Positions 9,106 through 17,705 of a stretch of 42,320 nucleotides of DNA are shown here, in pieces (position 1 is the first letter of the stretch; every line of letters begins with the position of its first letter). The position numbers were made by a program, and so were the translations under genes. Source of the DNA: a virus; the IMG/VR virus record IMGVR_UViG_3300050119_000417, positions 1 through 42,320 of that record; one strand, 5' to 3'. The notes under the pieces are model-generated. The model saw only the letters and a program-made list of their open reading frames with translations, was not told the DNA's origin and ran no database searches.

Positions 9106-10934
9106 GGATGATTGAGGTTTTGCAGCCCATGCCCGTGCTCTTGCTGCTTTGCCTTAATTTGAGTCAGCTGCTGGGCGACGCCGGAATTGATCTGGGTCTG
9201 GGTCGAGATATGCTGTCCCATCAAAGCCAGGAGATCGGTCAGCAGCTTGGAGGTGTGGCCCTGGTCCTTCTCGATCAGGAGATGCATCGCCTTGATCGTG
9301 TCCTTGTTGCCGCTCGCCTCGATGGTCCCCTTGGCCTTGTCGATTTGCTCGGTGTCCGACTTTTTCCCCGTCGAGTCCGATTTCCTTTTGTCCTCCGAGC
9401 CGATCTGACCGGCTTTGCCCCGAGCGTCGACCCGCGCTTTTTCGGCGTCGGAAATCAGCTCGTCTCTTTTGTCCTGCGAGAGATTGCCGGGGCCAGCGGC
9501 CGCGCCTTCCCTGGCCTTGCGTTCGAAGCCCTGGGCGATGAGTTCGCCGATGGCCAGCTCCGCCTTTTCCCGGGCGGCCGGCTTGGTCTTGTCGTCGGCG
9601 ATGTCCTGCTGAGCGTTGATCTTGGTCTTGTTTCGGGCCGTGAAATCATCATCGCCTATCGTCTGATTCTCCGTCTTGTTTTTCTCGGCCAAACCCGCCT
9701 TGGCATTCGCAGCGGCCAGCGAAAGGTTGTCCCGCTCGCGGCGCAGATTCTCGATGACCTCCGACTGCTCCTTGATCTGGTCGGCCAGGCCGTCCAGCTT
9801 CGCCTGGTTCTTGTCGATGTCCGCCTTCAGGGTATCAACCGGCCTCGTCATGGCTTTCGCCTGCGCCCCTTCCGTGGCCAGATCGAGCAGATGCTGCGCG
9901 TAGGACACTTCCCCTTTGTCTTTTTTGGTCAAACTATCAATTTCATCTTCTGTGGACGTGCCGCTGCCTTCAAGCCCACTTCGGTGGAAATTATAGGCGT
10001 CCGTGGCGTTTTTGAGCTGCTCGGTCAGCGCGGCGATGGCCTCCTTGAAGTCGTCGTCCTTGCCGGGATCGATGCCGGCCGCCTTTCTTTCGATCTCCGC
10101 CTTGTGTGCTGCATCCTGTAGGCGATCGTACTCGGCCTGCCGCTTTTTCAGGGTGTCCTGGGTCGAGCTGTACTCGGCGCTCTCGCGCTGTTGCACGCCG
10201 TAGGCATGCGCCTGGTCCAGCATGTTTTTCTGTTCGTCGGAGATGGCCGCGTTCTGCCCTGAAAGCCCGGCGTACTTCTGTTTGATCGCGGCCTCGCCCG
10301 CCGCGCCGCCCGTGTTTTTGGCCAGCTCCTCCAGCTCCTGTCCCTTCAGGATTTCATCCGTCCGTTTTTTTTGCAGGTCGATGGCCGCGTTGAGCAGGGA
10401 AAGGACCTTGCCGCCGTATTCCTCCATCCGCTTGAAATTGGCTTCGATGGGGGCCAGGGCCGCGTCCTCCTTGGCCAGCGCGTCTTCCGCAGCCTTTCCC
10501 TGCGCCACGATGGAGGCCGTGAGCTTGTCCGCCGAATCCTTGGTGTCGTCGATTTTCGCTTGGCTGGCCGAAAACCTCTCGAACATGGGAATGCCCAGCG
10601 AAACGATCAACGTCAGCGCCATGGCGATGGGAGCCAGGGGCCCGAGCATGCCCTCGAACATTTCCGTGGCGACAAAGCCCTCTGCGGCGACACCGCCAAT
10701 GGCTTCCGTGCCGCCCTGCCCCAGCCGCATGAGGCCTTCGAGCAAATGCGTGACCGAGCGCCGGTTGCTCAGCACCGAGGCATCGACCTTCGCTCCCGCC
10801 GCGGCGGCGGTGGCCGCGCCGGCCTCGGTCTGTTTCTCGACCTGCTTCAGGCCGTCGACGGTTTTGTCGACGCCCGGCTGCACGCCCGAGGCGTCGATGC
10901 TGGTGACGATTTTGAATTGATCCAGGTAGGCCAT
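9102..10934 (-). CDS. Tail tape measure protein
   Basis: A 610-residue, mostly helical protein. The N terminus has VDKTVDGLKQVEKQTEAGAA-type helices, then a hydrophobic stretch near residues 95-115 (MLGPLAPIAMALTLIVSLGI), and a long charged, Ala/Lys/Glu-rich coiled-coil region (about 130-560). This is the usual make-up of tape measure proteins, which span the tail lumen and fix tail length. At about 1.5 angstrom per residue the tail would be near 90 nm. The start overlaps nothing upstream (gap of 3 bases), while its stop overlaps the hub gene by 4 bases. Confidence 0.8.
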   Translation of the reverse strand: MAYLDQFKIVTSIDASGVQPGVDKTVDGLKQVEKQTEAGAATAAAAGAKVDASVLSNRRSVTHLLEGLMRLGQGGTEAIGGVAAEGFVATEMFEGMLGPLAPIAMALTLIVSLGIPMFERFSASQAKIDDTKDSADKLTASIVAQGKAAEDALAKEDAALAPIEANFKRMEEYGGKVLSLLNAAIDLQKKRTDEILKGQELEELAKNTGGAAGEAAIKQKYAGLSGQNAAISDEQKNMLDQAHAYGVQQRESAEYSSTQDTLKKRQAEYDRLQDAAHKAEIERKAAGIDPGKDDDFKEAIAALTEQLKNATDAYNFHRSGLEGSGTSTEDEIDSLTKKDKGEVSYAQHLLDLATEGAQAKAMTRPVDTLKADIDKNQAKLDGLADQIKEQSEVIENLRRERDNLSLAAANAKAGLAEKNKTENQTIGDDDFTARNKTKINAQQDIADDKTKPAAREKAELAIGELIAQGFERKAREGAAAGPGNLSQDKRDELISDAEKARVDARGKAGQIGSEDKRKSDSTGKKSDTEQIDKAKGTIEASGNKDTIKAMHLLIEKDQGHTSKLLTDLLALMGQHISTQTQINSGVAQQLTQIKAKQQEHGHGLQNLNHP

Positions 10935-10937
10935 GGA

Positions 10938-11171
10938 TTATTTTTTGTGAATGAGCCAGCGCCGGTAATCGGCGATTAATTTCAGCGTCCCGATCTCCAT
11001 CTCCTCAATGTGCGCGTAGCGTTTGGCCAGCAGCCCCTCGATCAGCGCCCGCACTTTAGCGATCGCCTTTTCCGTGTTCTCCGGCCCGCGCCACCGTTCC
11101 TTCATCGTCTCTTCCATCAGGTAGGCCACGTCCGCCGCTTCCTCCGGCGTCAGGGCGACAATCGATTTCAT
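10938..11171 (-). CDS. Small helical phage protein upstream of the tape measure gene
   Basis: 77 residues, MKSIVALTPEEAADVAYLME to RRWLIHKK, predicted all-helical and charged. The start codon overlaps the stop of the tail-fibre gene by one base (TAATG at 11171). Small proteins just before a tape measure gene are often tail assembly chaperones, but there is no family match and no visible frameshift site, so this is only a positional guess. Confidence 0.7.
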   Translation of the reverse strand: MKSIVALTPEEAADVAYLMEETMKERWRGPENTEKAIAKVRALIEGLLAKRYAHIEEMEIGTLKLIADYRRWLIHKK

Positions 11172-13804
11172 TACGGCGCTGGCTCGAAGATTTCCCAGGC
11201 GACGACGCTGGTGTCGGTGGCGTCGGCGCTGGTGATGGTGAAGGAGGTGGCCGCCGTCCGGGCCGTGACCGCGATTTCCTTCGGCACGGTCACCGTGCCC
11301 AGGCTTTGCGTGGTGAGGAAAATCCGGCTATTCGCGGTGACCGCCGTGTCGCTCACCGTCACGGTGCCGGCCACGAGCGTGGCCGTGCCCTGCTTGGCGT
11401 TGGAGCCCTCGGCGACGCCCAGGCCGCCGTAGACCGAGAGGTGCCCGGTCGGATCAAGCGACGCCTGCTTGGTGTCGCTGTTGAGATTGCAAAAATAGAG
11501 TGTGTTGTTGTAGGAGACGACCGCCGAGTTCGCCGGATTTCCAAAGGAAGTGTCGGTGCGATAACTCAAGGCCAATTGGAGCGCGCCCGAGGCGTTCGTG
11601 GCCCGGATGCGAACCTCCGGGTTGGTGGCCGCGCCCAGATACAGGTAGCCTTGGAAACTCAGCTTGAAGAACGTATCCGAAACAAGGCCGGTGTCCGCGA
11701 CAAACACATTTCCGGCGTTCGTGACGTTGTTAAAGTTGAAATTCTGATCGCCCGCCATGGAGCCGTAAGTATTGCCCTGGTCCCCGTAGATCGTGGCGAC
11801 GGGCAGGCTTGTCTTGGCGATGCCGTAGCGCAGGAAGGGCCGCGTATTGCCCTGCATGGACGAGGCGTATTGCAGCGCGAACTGCGAGTTGATGTAGCTC
11901 GCCCAGACGGCATAGCCCTGGTTGGTGAAGTGGGGCTGCGCGGCCTGGTTGCGATAGATCGCCCCGGAGATCGCGAACTGCGGGCAATTGGCTAGGTCGA
12001 AAAACGTCACCCCCGCCGTTGCGCCGTTGGCGTAGGTGGACTGGATCCACTGGTTAAGCAGCAACCGGTTCTCGTCGTACTGCTGCTGGTTGTAACCGGG
12101 CGTGGTGTAGATGCAGTGGACCACGGAAAAAACGGCTACGCTGTCGCCGTCGGTCAGGGCGGCGTTGACCGTGCTAGTGATGTTGCTTTCGATGGTGGTC
12201 AACGGCGGCGTGAACTTGAACGTGGTCATGGCCGCGTTGACGAGCGCGCCGGTGTTGAGCGTGACGCTGGAGGAGGTCGCGGATGAAACCGTGCCGAGCA
12301 AGATGCCGTTGCTCCAGGCGTTGTAGCCGGTCGTTGCGGTCAGGGCCGCGCTGCCCACGCTCACGCCGGTGTTGATCGTCATGGCGGAAATCGTGGCGTT
12401 GCCCGTCACCGCCGTGCCGCTCGACGTGACGCCGCCGACATAAATATCGTTGCTGCCGTAGGCCATGGCGAACCAGGTCGGCACGCCGGTCACGGCTTCC
12501 GACAACAGATGCGCCGAGGTGGCGAACGCCGTGTTCGTGCCGTAGGTGGTCGAGGCCGCGAAAATGATCGTCTGGCCCGCGTGCGACCCCGTCGCCGCCT
12601 GCGAGAGCGTCACGGTCGAGCCGGAGATCGTGCCGGTCGTCCCCGGCTTGATGTCGCCGCTGGAACTGGCGAGGACCATCGTGCCCGTCATGCCCGTGGT
12701 CGAGCCGGTGATGGTCAGGGTCGTCGAGGAGGCCGTGGTGCCCGTGGTCGAGCCGCCGCTCTGGTTGTACTGAGTGAGGCCGTTGGCGGTCGTCTGGCCG
12801 CTGATGCCCAGGTTGTAGACGGTCATATTTTGACCGGCTGAACTCGTCGCGAAATAACCAGGCCACGAGGTCAGGCACCCCGTGAAGTTTCCAGTTGAGG
12901 TGACAGGCGGATTGGCCCCCACGCCGGACGTGAACGAATCGCCGTACGCGATCAGGTTGCCGGCCGGGCCGTTCGGCAGCACCACGTTGGGCGCATAGAA
13001 ACTGCCGGGAGCCGTGACATTGAAATCGGCCACCGTGCCGCCCGCGCCGTTGTTCATCAGCGCGCCGCCGATGGTCAGGAATCCGCCCGAGGTGTTCACG
13101 GCCTGCGCGCCCGCCGTGAGGACGCCCGTGCCCGCGCCGGTGAGGTTAGCGTAGGGGAACGATCCACTCGTCACCGTGCCGAGCGTGGTGATGCTCGACG
13201 CGCCGGTCCACGTCCCGCCCGAAATGGCCGCGAGGTTCGCGTTGAAGGTCTGCACCGTGCTGCCGATATAATTGGCGAGAAGGCCCGCTGGCAGAGCGCC
13301 GCCGCCATCGAGCTTGACCAGGCCGTTGGCCGTGTTCGTGGCATGGGAAAAATCGAGCACGCCGGAAGAGATGGTCAGGTTTCCGGAAGCGTTCGAGCCG
13401 ATAGTGATCCCGCCGCCGCCCGTCGCGCTGATGGTGATGGCGGGCCAGCTGCCACTGAAAGCCACGCCCGATCCGGCGATGAAGGGATTCGATGTGGCCA
13501 GGGTTCCGAGCGCCGCGCTATAGCCCTGCACGGTGGAACCGATGGCGGCGGACTTGAGGATCGTCGCGTCGTAGCCTTCCACGGTCGAACCGATGGCGCT
13601 CGAGGGTATCATGCCGGTCTGGCAGTAGGTTTTCCACTGCGCGGCGGTGAGCTTGACCGACACGCCGCCCTGCACGGCGGGCGCGAAATCGGCGTCGCCG
13701 ATGGTCGTGCCGGCCGGAAGCGCCGAGGTCTTGATGATGGTTTGCGCCGACGCGGGCAACGCGAGCGCGGCGATGAAGAGAAGAGTGAAGAGGCTGTTTT
13801 TCAT
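11171..13804 (-). CDS. Tail fibre-like protein with Sec signal peptide and SGNH/GDSL hydrolase domain
   Basis: 877 residues from the ATG at 13804; longer readings upstream are out-of-frame overlap with neighbouring genes. Layout: signal peptide MKNSLFTLLFIAALALPASA, cleaved after about residue 20-21; tail-fibre-like repeats (IGSTVEGYDA, IGSTVQGYSA, IGSTVQTFNA, residues 71-190); an SGNH hydrolase domain from about 283 to 640 with block I GDSF (S290), block II G about 333, block III GSND (N452, D453) and block V H625; then a C-terminal beta domain (about 790-877, TATLVAGTVTVSDTAVTA to AWEIFEPAP) typical of virion fibres. Two beta-rich inserts (about 355-420 and 460-530) split the hydrolase. It lies between tail tube and tape measure genes. 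A signal peptide on a virion tail protein is very unusual. Likely role is deacetylation or ester cleavage of host surface glycan. Confidence 0.8.
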   Translation of the reverse strand: MKNSLFTLLFIAALALPASAQTIIKTSALPAGTTIGDADFAPAVQGGVSVKLTAAQWKTYCQTGMIPSSAIGSTVEGYDATILKSAAIGSTVQGYSAALGTLATSNPFIAGSGVAFSGSWPAITISATGGGGITIGSNASGNLTISSGVLDFSHATNTANGLVKLDGGGALPAGLLANYIGSTVQTFNANLAAISGGTWTGASSITTLGTVTSGSFPYANLTGAGTGVLTAGAQAVNTSGGFLTIGGALMNNGAGGTVADFNVTAPGSFYAPNVVLPNGPAGNLIAYGDSFTSGVGANPPVTSTGNFTGCLTSWPGYFATSSAGQNMTVYNLGISGQTTANGLTQYNQSGGSTTGTTASSTTLTITGSTTGMTGTMVLASSSGDIKPGTTGTISGSTVTLSQAATGSHAGQTIIFAASTTYGTNTAFATSAHLLSEAVTGVPTWFAMAYGSNDIYVGGVTSSGTAVTGNATISAMTINTGVSVGSAALTATTGYNAWSNGILLGTVSSATSSSVTLNTGALVNAAMTTFKFTPPLTTIESNITSTVNAALTDGDSVAVFSVVHCIYTTPGYNQQQYDENRLLLNQWIQSTYANGATAGVTFFDLANCPQFAISGAIYRNQAAQPHFTNQGYAVWASYINSQFALQYASSMQGNTRPFLRYGIAKTSLPVATIYGDQGNTYGSMAGDQNFNFNNVTNAGNVFVADTGLVSDTFFKLSFQGYLYLGAATNPEVRIRATNASGALQLALSYRTDTSFGNPANSAVVSYNNTLYFCNLNSDTKQASLDPTGHLSVYGGLGVAEGSNAKQGTATLVAGTVTVSDTAVTANSRIFLTTQSLGTVTVPKEIAVTARTAATSFTITSADATDTSVVAWEIFEPAP

Positions 13805-13806
13805 AG

Positions 13807-14283
13807 TTAAGTTTCCGTTCCAAATGAGTCGCCCGATTCCGTTCCCAGGCTGACGCCCGGTTCCGTTCCGAGGGTTCCTCCCGGCGAATCCGCCGAGGGT
13901 TGTCCCACGAAGAAGGTCAGGCGAAAGCCGTAGCTCACGCCGTTGAAATCCTCCAGCACCTCGAAGGGGCCGAGGACCGCACCCGGATAGGTGACCGAGC
14001 TGCCGTTGATCGTCTTGACCAGGTCGCCCGAATCGGGCAGCGATCCGTACATCGTTTCCGCCGCGATCAGGGCGGCTTCCAACGTGGGTCCGGGGGTGGG
14101 AGCGATCACACCGGTCAGCGTCACCAGACGGTTGCCGCGCGGGATCGTCGTGGCATAGCGGGCGCGGATCGGCTCCGACTTCTGCGTGAGGGGCACGCCC
14201 TTGGGTTTGAAGCCCGTCACGGCGTCGGTTCCCCCGTCCGGGGGTTCCGCCGCGATGACAACGCCGTTGTAGGTGAGCTTCAT
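13807..14283 (-). CDS. Phage tail-region protein with C-terminal octapeptide repeats (unknown)
   Basis: A 158-residue protein starting MKLTYNGVVIAAEPPDGG. The middle (IPRGNRLVTLTGVIAPTPGP, then VLEDFNGVSYGFRLTFFV) looks like a small beta-barrel tail protein. The C terminus, from about residue 137, carries an eight-residue repeat GTExGxx(L/F): GTEPGVSL, GTESGDSF, GTET. The same repeat occurs in the protein at 15513-16274. It lies between the tail-tube candidate and the tail-fibre gene, so a tail assembly or tail-tip role is likely, but no family is recognised. Confidence 0.75.
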   Translation of the reverse strand: MKLTYNGVVIAAEPPDGGTDAVTGFKPKGVPLTQKSEPIRARYATTIPRGNRLVTLTGVIAPTPGPTLEAALIAAETMYGSLPDSGDLVKTINGSSVTYPGAVLGPFEVLEDFNGVSYGFRLTFFVGQPSADSPGGTLGTEPGVSLGTESGDSFGTET

Positions 14284-14304
14284 GGTTCATGACGGGTCGT
14301 CGGG

Positions 14305-15501
14305 TTAGGGAGCGGTGGTCCCGACGTAGAAGACCGGCTGCGCCACGCCCGCTGTGAATCCGCGCTTGGTCTTGAAATTCAGAACGCCTACCGGATCGTC
14401 CTGGGAGGTGGCCTTTCCGGGGCCGTTGAGCAGCATGGCGGTGTAGAGGGCGACGTAGGGATTGTTCATCTCCGAGAAGATGTCGAGTTCCGCCGTGGGC
14501 AGGCTCGCGCCGCGCGCCGCCCCTGCGCCCTGGATATTGATTTCGCCGAGCACGTCCATCCACGTGGCGTTGAGCGGAAGCAGTTTGGCCATCGCCGTGA
14601 CGCCGTTGACCTGACGGCAGACCGTGCCGCCGCTGTCGCTCGGAATTTCCTTCAATTCCATGTTGAAGTCGAGCTGGACGCCATCGCGCGAGTCCATGTC
14701 GCTGAACGGGGCGGCATTCCCAAACTTCGCGGTATAGGGCACCGTGGGGATCATCGCCGGATCGAACGAGGCATCGGCGAATGCGCTGTTAAAGCCCGCC
14801 ACAAAGAGGCTGTTGTCGTCACCCCAATTCAGGCCGCAGGAGGTGTAGCCCTCAAGCTCCCACGCTCCGAAGGGTGCCCTCACCGCGCTGAGGTTCAGCG
14901 AAGGCATCTTCGTGGTGGCAACATTCAGAAGAGTCAGATAATTCCCGTCGAAATACTGGATCGTGAGCGGTGAATTTTGGACGAGCACGAGGTTGCCGGA
15001 GCCCGCGCCCGTAATGGCGATCATCCCCGTCCCACCGCCCGCGATGGCATGCGCCTCGGTGTCATAAAGCGTCAGCGTATTGACTCCCGTTACGGCAAGA
15101 AAGTAGGTCGTGTTCGCCACCGTTCCGGTCGGCTGAGTACCCGTGGCGAGAAGACAAACGCCGGTGCCGGTGATCTGACGATGATTGGCTACCGTGGTGA
15201 TGACGCTCGTGCCCGTGTTGATCGAGGCCACCGGCATCCGGGGCGTGTTGTACTCGCCCATCACATATTGCTGCCAGGGGTAATAGACCGGGAGAGCAGC
15301 GGCGGTGAACATCTGCGGCGTGCCCGAGACTTTCATCGTGCGTCCGCTGAAGCGGGAATCGACCACGCCATATTGATCGCTCTTCACGTCGAAGGGATTG
15401 ATCTCCGGATCGAAGGCGATGGCATCCGCCGTGTAGGTTTTGATACCCCGATAGCTGATCAGGGCCGGGACGCGCGCGCGCCGTAGTAGGGATGAGGGCA
15501 T
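14305..15501 (-). CDS. Major tail (tube) protein candidate
   Basis: A 398-residue beta-rich protein with an AAGGAAAACACC ribosome site before the ATG at 15501. It begins MPSSLLRRARVPALISYRGIK. A segment at about 95-170 (SINTGTSVITTVANHRQITG to AGSGNLVLVQ) looks like an Ig-like or fibronectin-like insert, common in tube proteins. The C terminus has ELDIFSEMNNPYVALYTAML and NFKTKRGF. It lies after the tail-completion genes and before the tape measure, where the tube gene is expected. No sheath gene is recognised beside it. The call rests mainly on position and composition. Confidence 0.6.
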   Translation of the reverse strand: MPSSLLRRARVPALISYRGIKTYTADAIAFDPEINPFDVKSDQYGVVDSRFSGRTMKVSGTPQMFTAAALPVYYPWQQYVMGEYNTPRMPVASINTGTSVITTVANHRQITGTGVCLLATGTQPTGTVANTTYFLAVTGVNTLTLYDTEAHAIAGGGTGMIAITGAGSGNLVLVQNSPLTIQYFDGNYLTLLNVATTKMPSLNLSAVRAPFGAWELEGYTSCGLNWGDDNSLFVAGFNSAFADASFDPAMIPTVPYTAKFGNAAPFSDMDSRDGVQLDFNMELKEIPSDSGGTVCRQVNGVTAMAKLLPLNATWMDVLGEINIQGAGAARGASLPTAELDIFSEMNNPYVALYTAMLLNGPGKATSQDDPVGVLNFKTKRGFTAGVAQPVFYVGTTAP

Positions 15502-15512
15502 GGTGTTTTCCT

Positions 15513-16274
15513 TTAGGAGATGATTTGAAAGGCCAGGTCACTGGCCACGTGGGTGGGTTGGTTGAAGGCCACGGCGCGCAGACATGCGCCCAGGGCAAAG
15601 GGGGTGGATTCGGTGCCGATCTCGCCGCCGCCTTCGGTGCCGAGGCCGTCGCCCGATTCGGTGCCGACAACCGCGCCGAAAATCTTGGCGGCGGGATTGC
15701 CGGGGCAGGGATAGCTGCCGTCCGTCGTGTAATAAATCGTCGCGCCAGGGGTCGCGCAGGTGAGGGTCACGCCCTCGGTCGAATTGCCCGCGATGAACGG
15801 GAAGGCGCATTTCGGCAGGGGCTTGAGCTTGATCGAGCACTTGACCGTGACCGTCCGTTCGCGCTCGCCGCTGGTCCAGATGATCGGGTCGCCCTTGTGC
15901 GCGGTGATCGTGGTGTTGATGTCCTGCATGACGTAGTTGTGCAGGAGCTGCAGGACGGAAAGTTCGAGCCGCTGGACGCTGATGCCGGTGCCGCCCGTGC
16001 CGTCGTTGACCATGGGCTTGGTGATGCAGCGGATATAGATTTGCGGGTCGAGCATGGGGCCGACCGCGCCGGGATGCTCGATGTCGTAGAACGGTTCGCA
16101 GATCAAAATGACCGCGCCTTTCTTGCCGCCCTTTTTCGTGACAGTGCCGAGGGCCTGCGCCAGGTCGGCGTCGGTGACGCCCTTCTTTTCCTGAAGCACG
16201 ACGACCGTGGCGGTGGAGAGATCGTTGTCGATCCGGTCGAAGATATTTTGCTCGAGCTGTTCCAGCGGCGTCAT
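15513..16274 (-). CDS. Tail terminator/completion-type protein with chitobiase-like beta domain
   Basis: 253 residues. The N-terminal part (MTPLEQLEQNIFDRIDNDL, about 1-140) resembles Gp37-type minor tail proteins. The C-terminal part, from about 165, resembles the small domain found at the end of chitobiases: CATPGATIYYTTDGSYPCPG, then ACLRAVAFN. Between its strands is an octapeptide repeat, GTESGDGL-GTEGGGEI-GTEST (about 203-222). The start overlaps the upstream lipoprotein gene by 4 bases (16271-16274). Role in closing the tail or joining it to the head is inferred from order. Confidence 0.65.
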   Translation of the reverse strand: MTPLEQLEQNIFDRIDNDLSTATVVVLQEKKGVTDADLAQALGTVTKKGGKKGAVILICEPFYDIEHPGAVGPMLDPQIYIRCITKPMVNDGTGGTGISVQRLELSVLQLLHNYVMQDINTTITAHKGDPIIWTSGERERTVTVKCSIKLKPLPKCAFPFIAGNSTEGVTLTCATPGATIYYTTDGSYPCPGNPAAKIFGAVVGTESGDGLGTEGGGEIGTESTPFALGACLRAVAFNQPTHVASDLAFQIIS

Positions 16275-16522
16275 TGGCTTAGCTCCCTCGCATCGGACTG
16301 CATTTCCCTGACGATGGATTTCGCGCGAACGGGATCGGTGCAGGTGTCCAGCTCCTTGCCCAATTCGTTGATCCGGTCCTCTAGATTATCGTGACGAATA
16401 GCCTCTTGCTCCAGAGGAGACTCGACCGCGTTTTCATATTCTTGAGTCCAGCGCTCACGGGTCGCTTCGCTGGCGCATGCGCAAAGAAAGGAGCATATGA
16501 GAAGGAGCGCCATGGATTTCAT
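16271..16522 (-). CDS. Small phage lipoprotein within the tail operon
   Basis: An 83-residue protein from the ATG at 16522, beginning MKSMALLLICSFLCACAS. The hydrophobic stretch followed by LCAC is a lipobox with candidate lipidated Cys at 14 or 16, so the product should sit in a membrane facing the periplasm. The rest is a charged helix (ERWTQEYENAVESPLEQEAI). It overlaps both neighbours by 4 bases (16519-16522 and 16271-16274), so it is translated with head-tail completion genes, an odd place for a lipoprotein. It may act in superinfection exclusion, but that is a guess. Confidence 0.75.
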   Translation of the reverse strand: MKSMALLLICSFLCACASEATRERWTQEYENAVESPLEQEAIRHDNLEDRINELGKELDTCTDPVRAKSIVREMQSDARELSQ

Positions 16523-17052
16523 TGGGCTCCTCCAAGCGCAGCGACCACGGCCTTGCTTAGCGCCGAGTTGTATTTCGGCAGGCGCTCGTTGATGGAGGAC
16601 CGGACGAAGGAGCGCTCCGGCAGGTGCATGTGGCGCGTGAACGCCTTGACGAAGCTGATGCCGTTGGCGGAGAGCTTCTTTTTCTTCACGCTGAATAAAT
16701 CCTGTCGGCGGTTGCGGCGCACGAAGCCTTTCACCTGGACGTCGCCGTCGAAGCCGTACTCGTGCACGCCCGCGTAGGCGACGTTGCTGCCGATGGCCCC
16801 GGCTATGAGCGGTCCGCTGACGACGGCGTCGGTGCGGTGCAGGCTCCGGCGCAGCAGGCCGGTGCGCACGCCCAGCGTCGTCGGACCCGACCCGCTGAGC
16901 TTGTTGCGCTGGGCGTAACCGATGGTCAGTTCGTTCTGGAGATCGAGCGCCCTGGCCATGGCCTGCTCGGCGCGGACCGGCGCGTCGGGCAGGCCGCGCA
17001 AAAGCGCCAGCGCCTCCGGCTTGAGTTCCAGGCGCAGATAATAATCGCTCAT
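16519..17052 (-). CDS. HK97 gp10-like / phage virion morphogenesis protein
   Basis: 177 residues. The central VAYAGVHEYGFDG motif (about 92-104) followed by MHLPERSFVRSSINERL (about 142-158) is typical of the HK97 gp10 / phage tail completion family, whose members plug or complete the head-tail junction. A basic KKKK stretch lies between. It overlaps the connector gene upstream and the lipoprotein gene downstream by 4 bases each, in the usual completion-protein position. Confidence 0.75.
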   Translation of the reverse strand: MSDYYLRLELKPEALALLRGLPDAPVRAEQAMARALDLQNELTIGYAQRNKLSGSGPTTLGVRTGLLRRSLHRTDAVVSGPLIAGAIGSNVAYAGVHEYGFDGDVQVKGFVRRNRRQDLFSVKKKKLSANGISFVKAFTRHMHLPERSFVRSSINERLPKYNSALSKAVVAALGGAQ

Positions 17053-17705
17053 AGCATCGAGTACCTTCTATAGGTGTCGAGGGCGTTCTGGACCTCCGGC
17101 AAAAGCTGCATCTGCTCGAAGCGGAGATCGCTCCGGCTCTTGGTCGCATCGACCAGGCCGACCGGCAGGAGCCGGTCCTTGCATTGGAATTCGTGGAGCG
17201 TCTGCATGAGCCACGCGCCTTTCAAGTCGGGCGGCACCGGGAACGATCCGGCCGGCGCGGCGGTGGGATAAGCCGGATTGGCCGTCACGCCATCGGCGAG
17301 GAGAGGCTCCTGCGCCTCATAGAAGAAGCCGCCCGTGTAGGTGCAGCGGACCAGGCAGATCGGATCGCCGATGAAGCACCCGAAATAAATCCAGCCGATG
17401 GCCGGGTCGGACTGCACGATCGCGGTCGTGATGTCGTCCCACGCGTCGGTCGTCGTGGCCCTGATCTCCAGCTTGGTGATGACCTCGAAGGGAAAGCGGG
17501 GGACCAGGTAAAAGGTCCGCATCGCGTCGAAGGTCACCAGCTCGTCCACCACGCGGGAAAACTTGCGGTTGCAATATTTGCTGAACCGCTCGGCGATCCC
17601 GCTGGCGATGACCTGAAGGACGGCGTCGTACTGCATGTCGGCCCGGATGGCCTCCGGCAGGACAAAGCCCTTCACGTCCGCGAGATTGCCGAGGCCCAGG
17701 TCCAT
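17049..17705 (-). CDS. Head-tail connector protein
   Basis: 218 residues. The arrangement fits gp6-like adaptor proteins that form the ring under the portal: an N-terminal helical region (AVLQVIASGIAERFSKYCNR), a TFYLVPRFPFEVITKLEI strand, CLVRCTYTGGFFY, and a final helix (LLPEVQNALDTYRRYSML). It begins immediately after the stop of the gene at 17706 and overlaps the gp10-like gene by 4 bases. Position between capsid and completion genes supports the call. Confidence 0.7.
   Translation of the reverse strand: MDLGLGNLADVKGFVLPEAIRADMQYDAVLQVIASGIAERFSKYCNRKFSRVVDELVTFDAMRTFYLVPRFPFEVITKLEIRATTTDAWDDITTAIVQSDPAIGWIYFGCFIGDPICLVRCTYTGGFFYEAQEPLLADGVTANPAYPTAAPAGSFPVPPDLKGAWLMQTLHEFQCKDRLLPVGLVDATKSRSDLRFEQMQLLPEVQNALDTYRRYSML

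Noticed and set aside
13805-14563. N-terminal extension of the tail fibre to a 1130-residue protein
   Set aside because: The added 250 residues are Arg/Gly-rich out-of-frame reading over the genes at 13807 and 14305; the ATG at 13804 gives a proper signal peptide.
14305-15501. Contractile tail sheath gene
   Set aside because: No sheath motifs and no tube/baseplate partner genes; a tail tube protein fits better.
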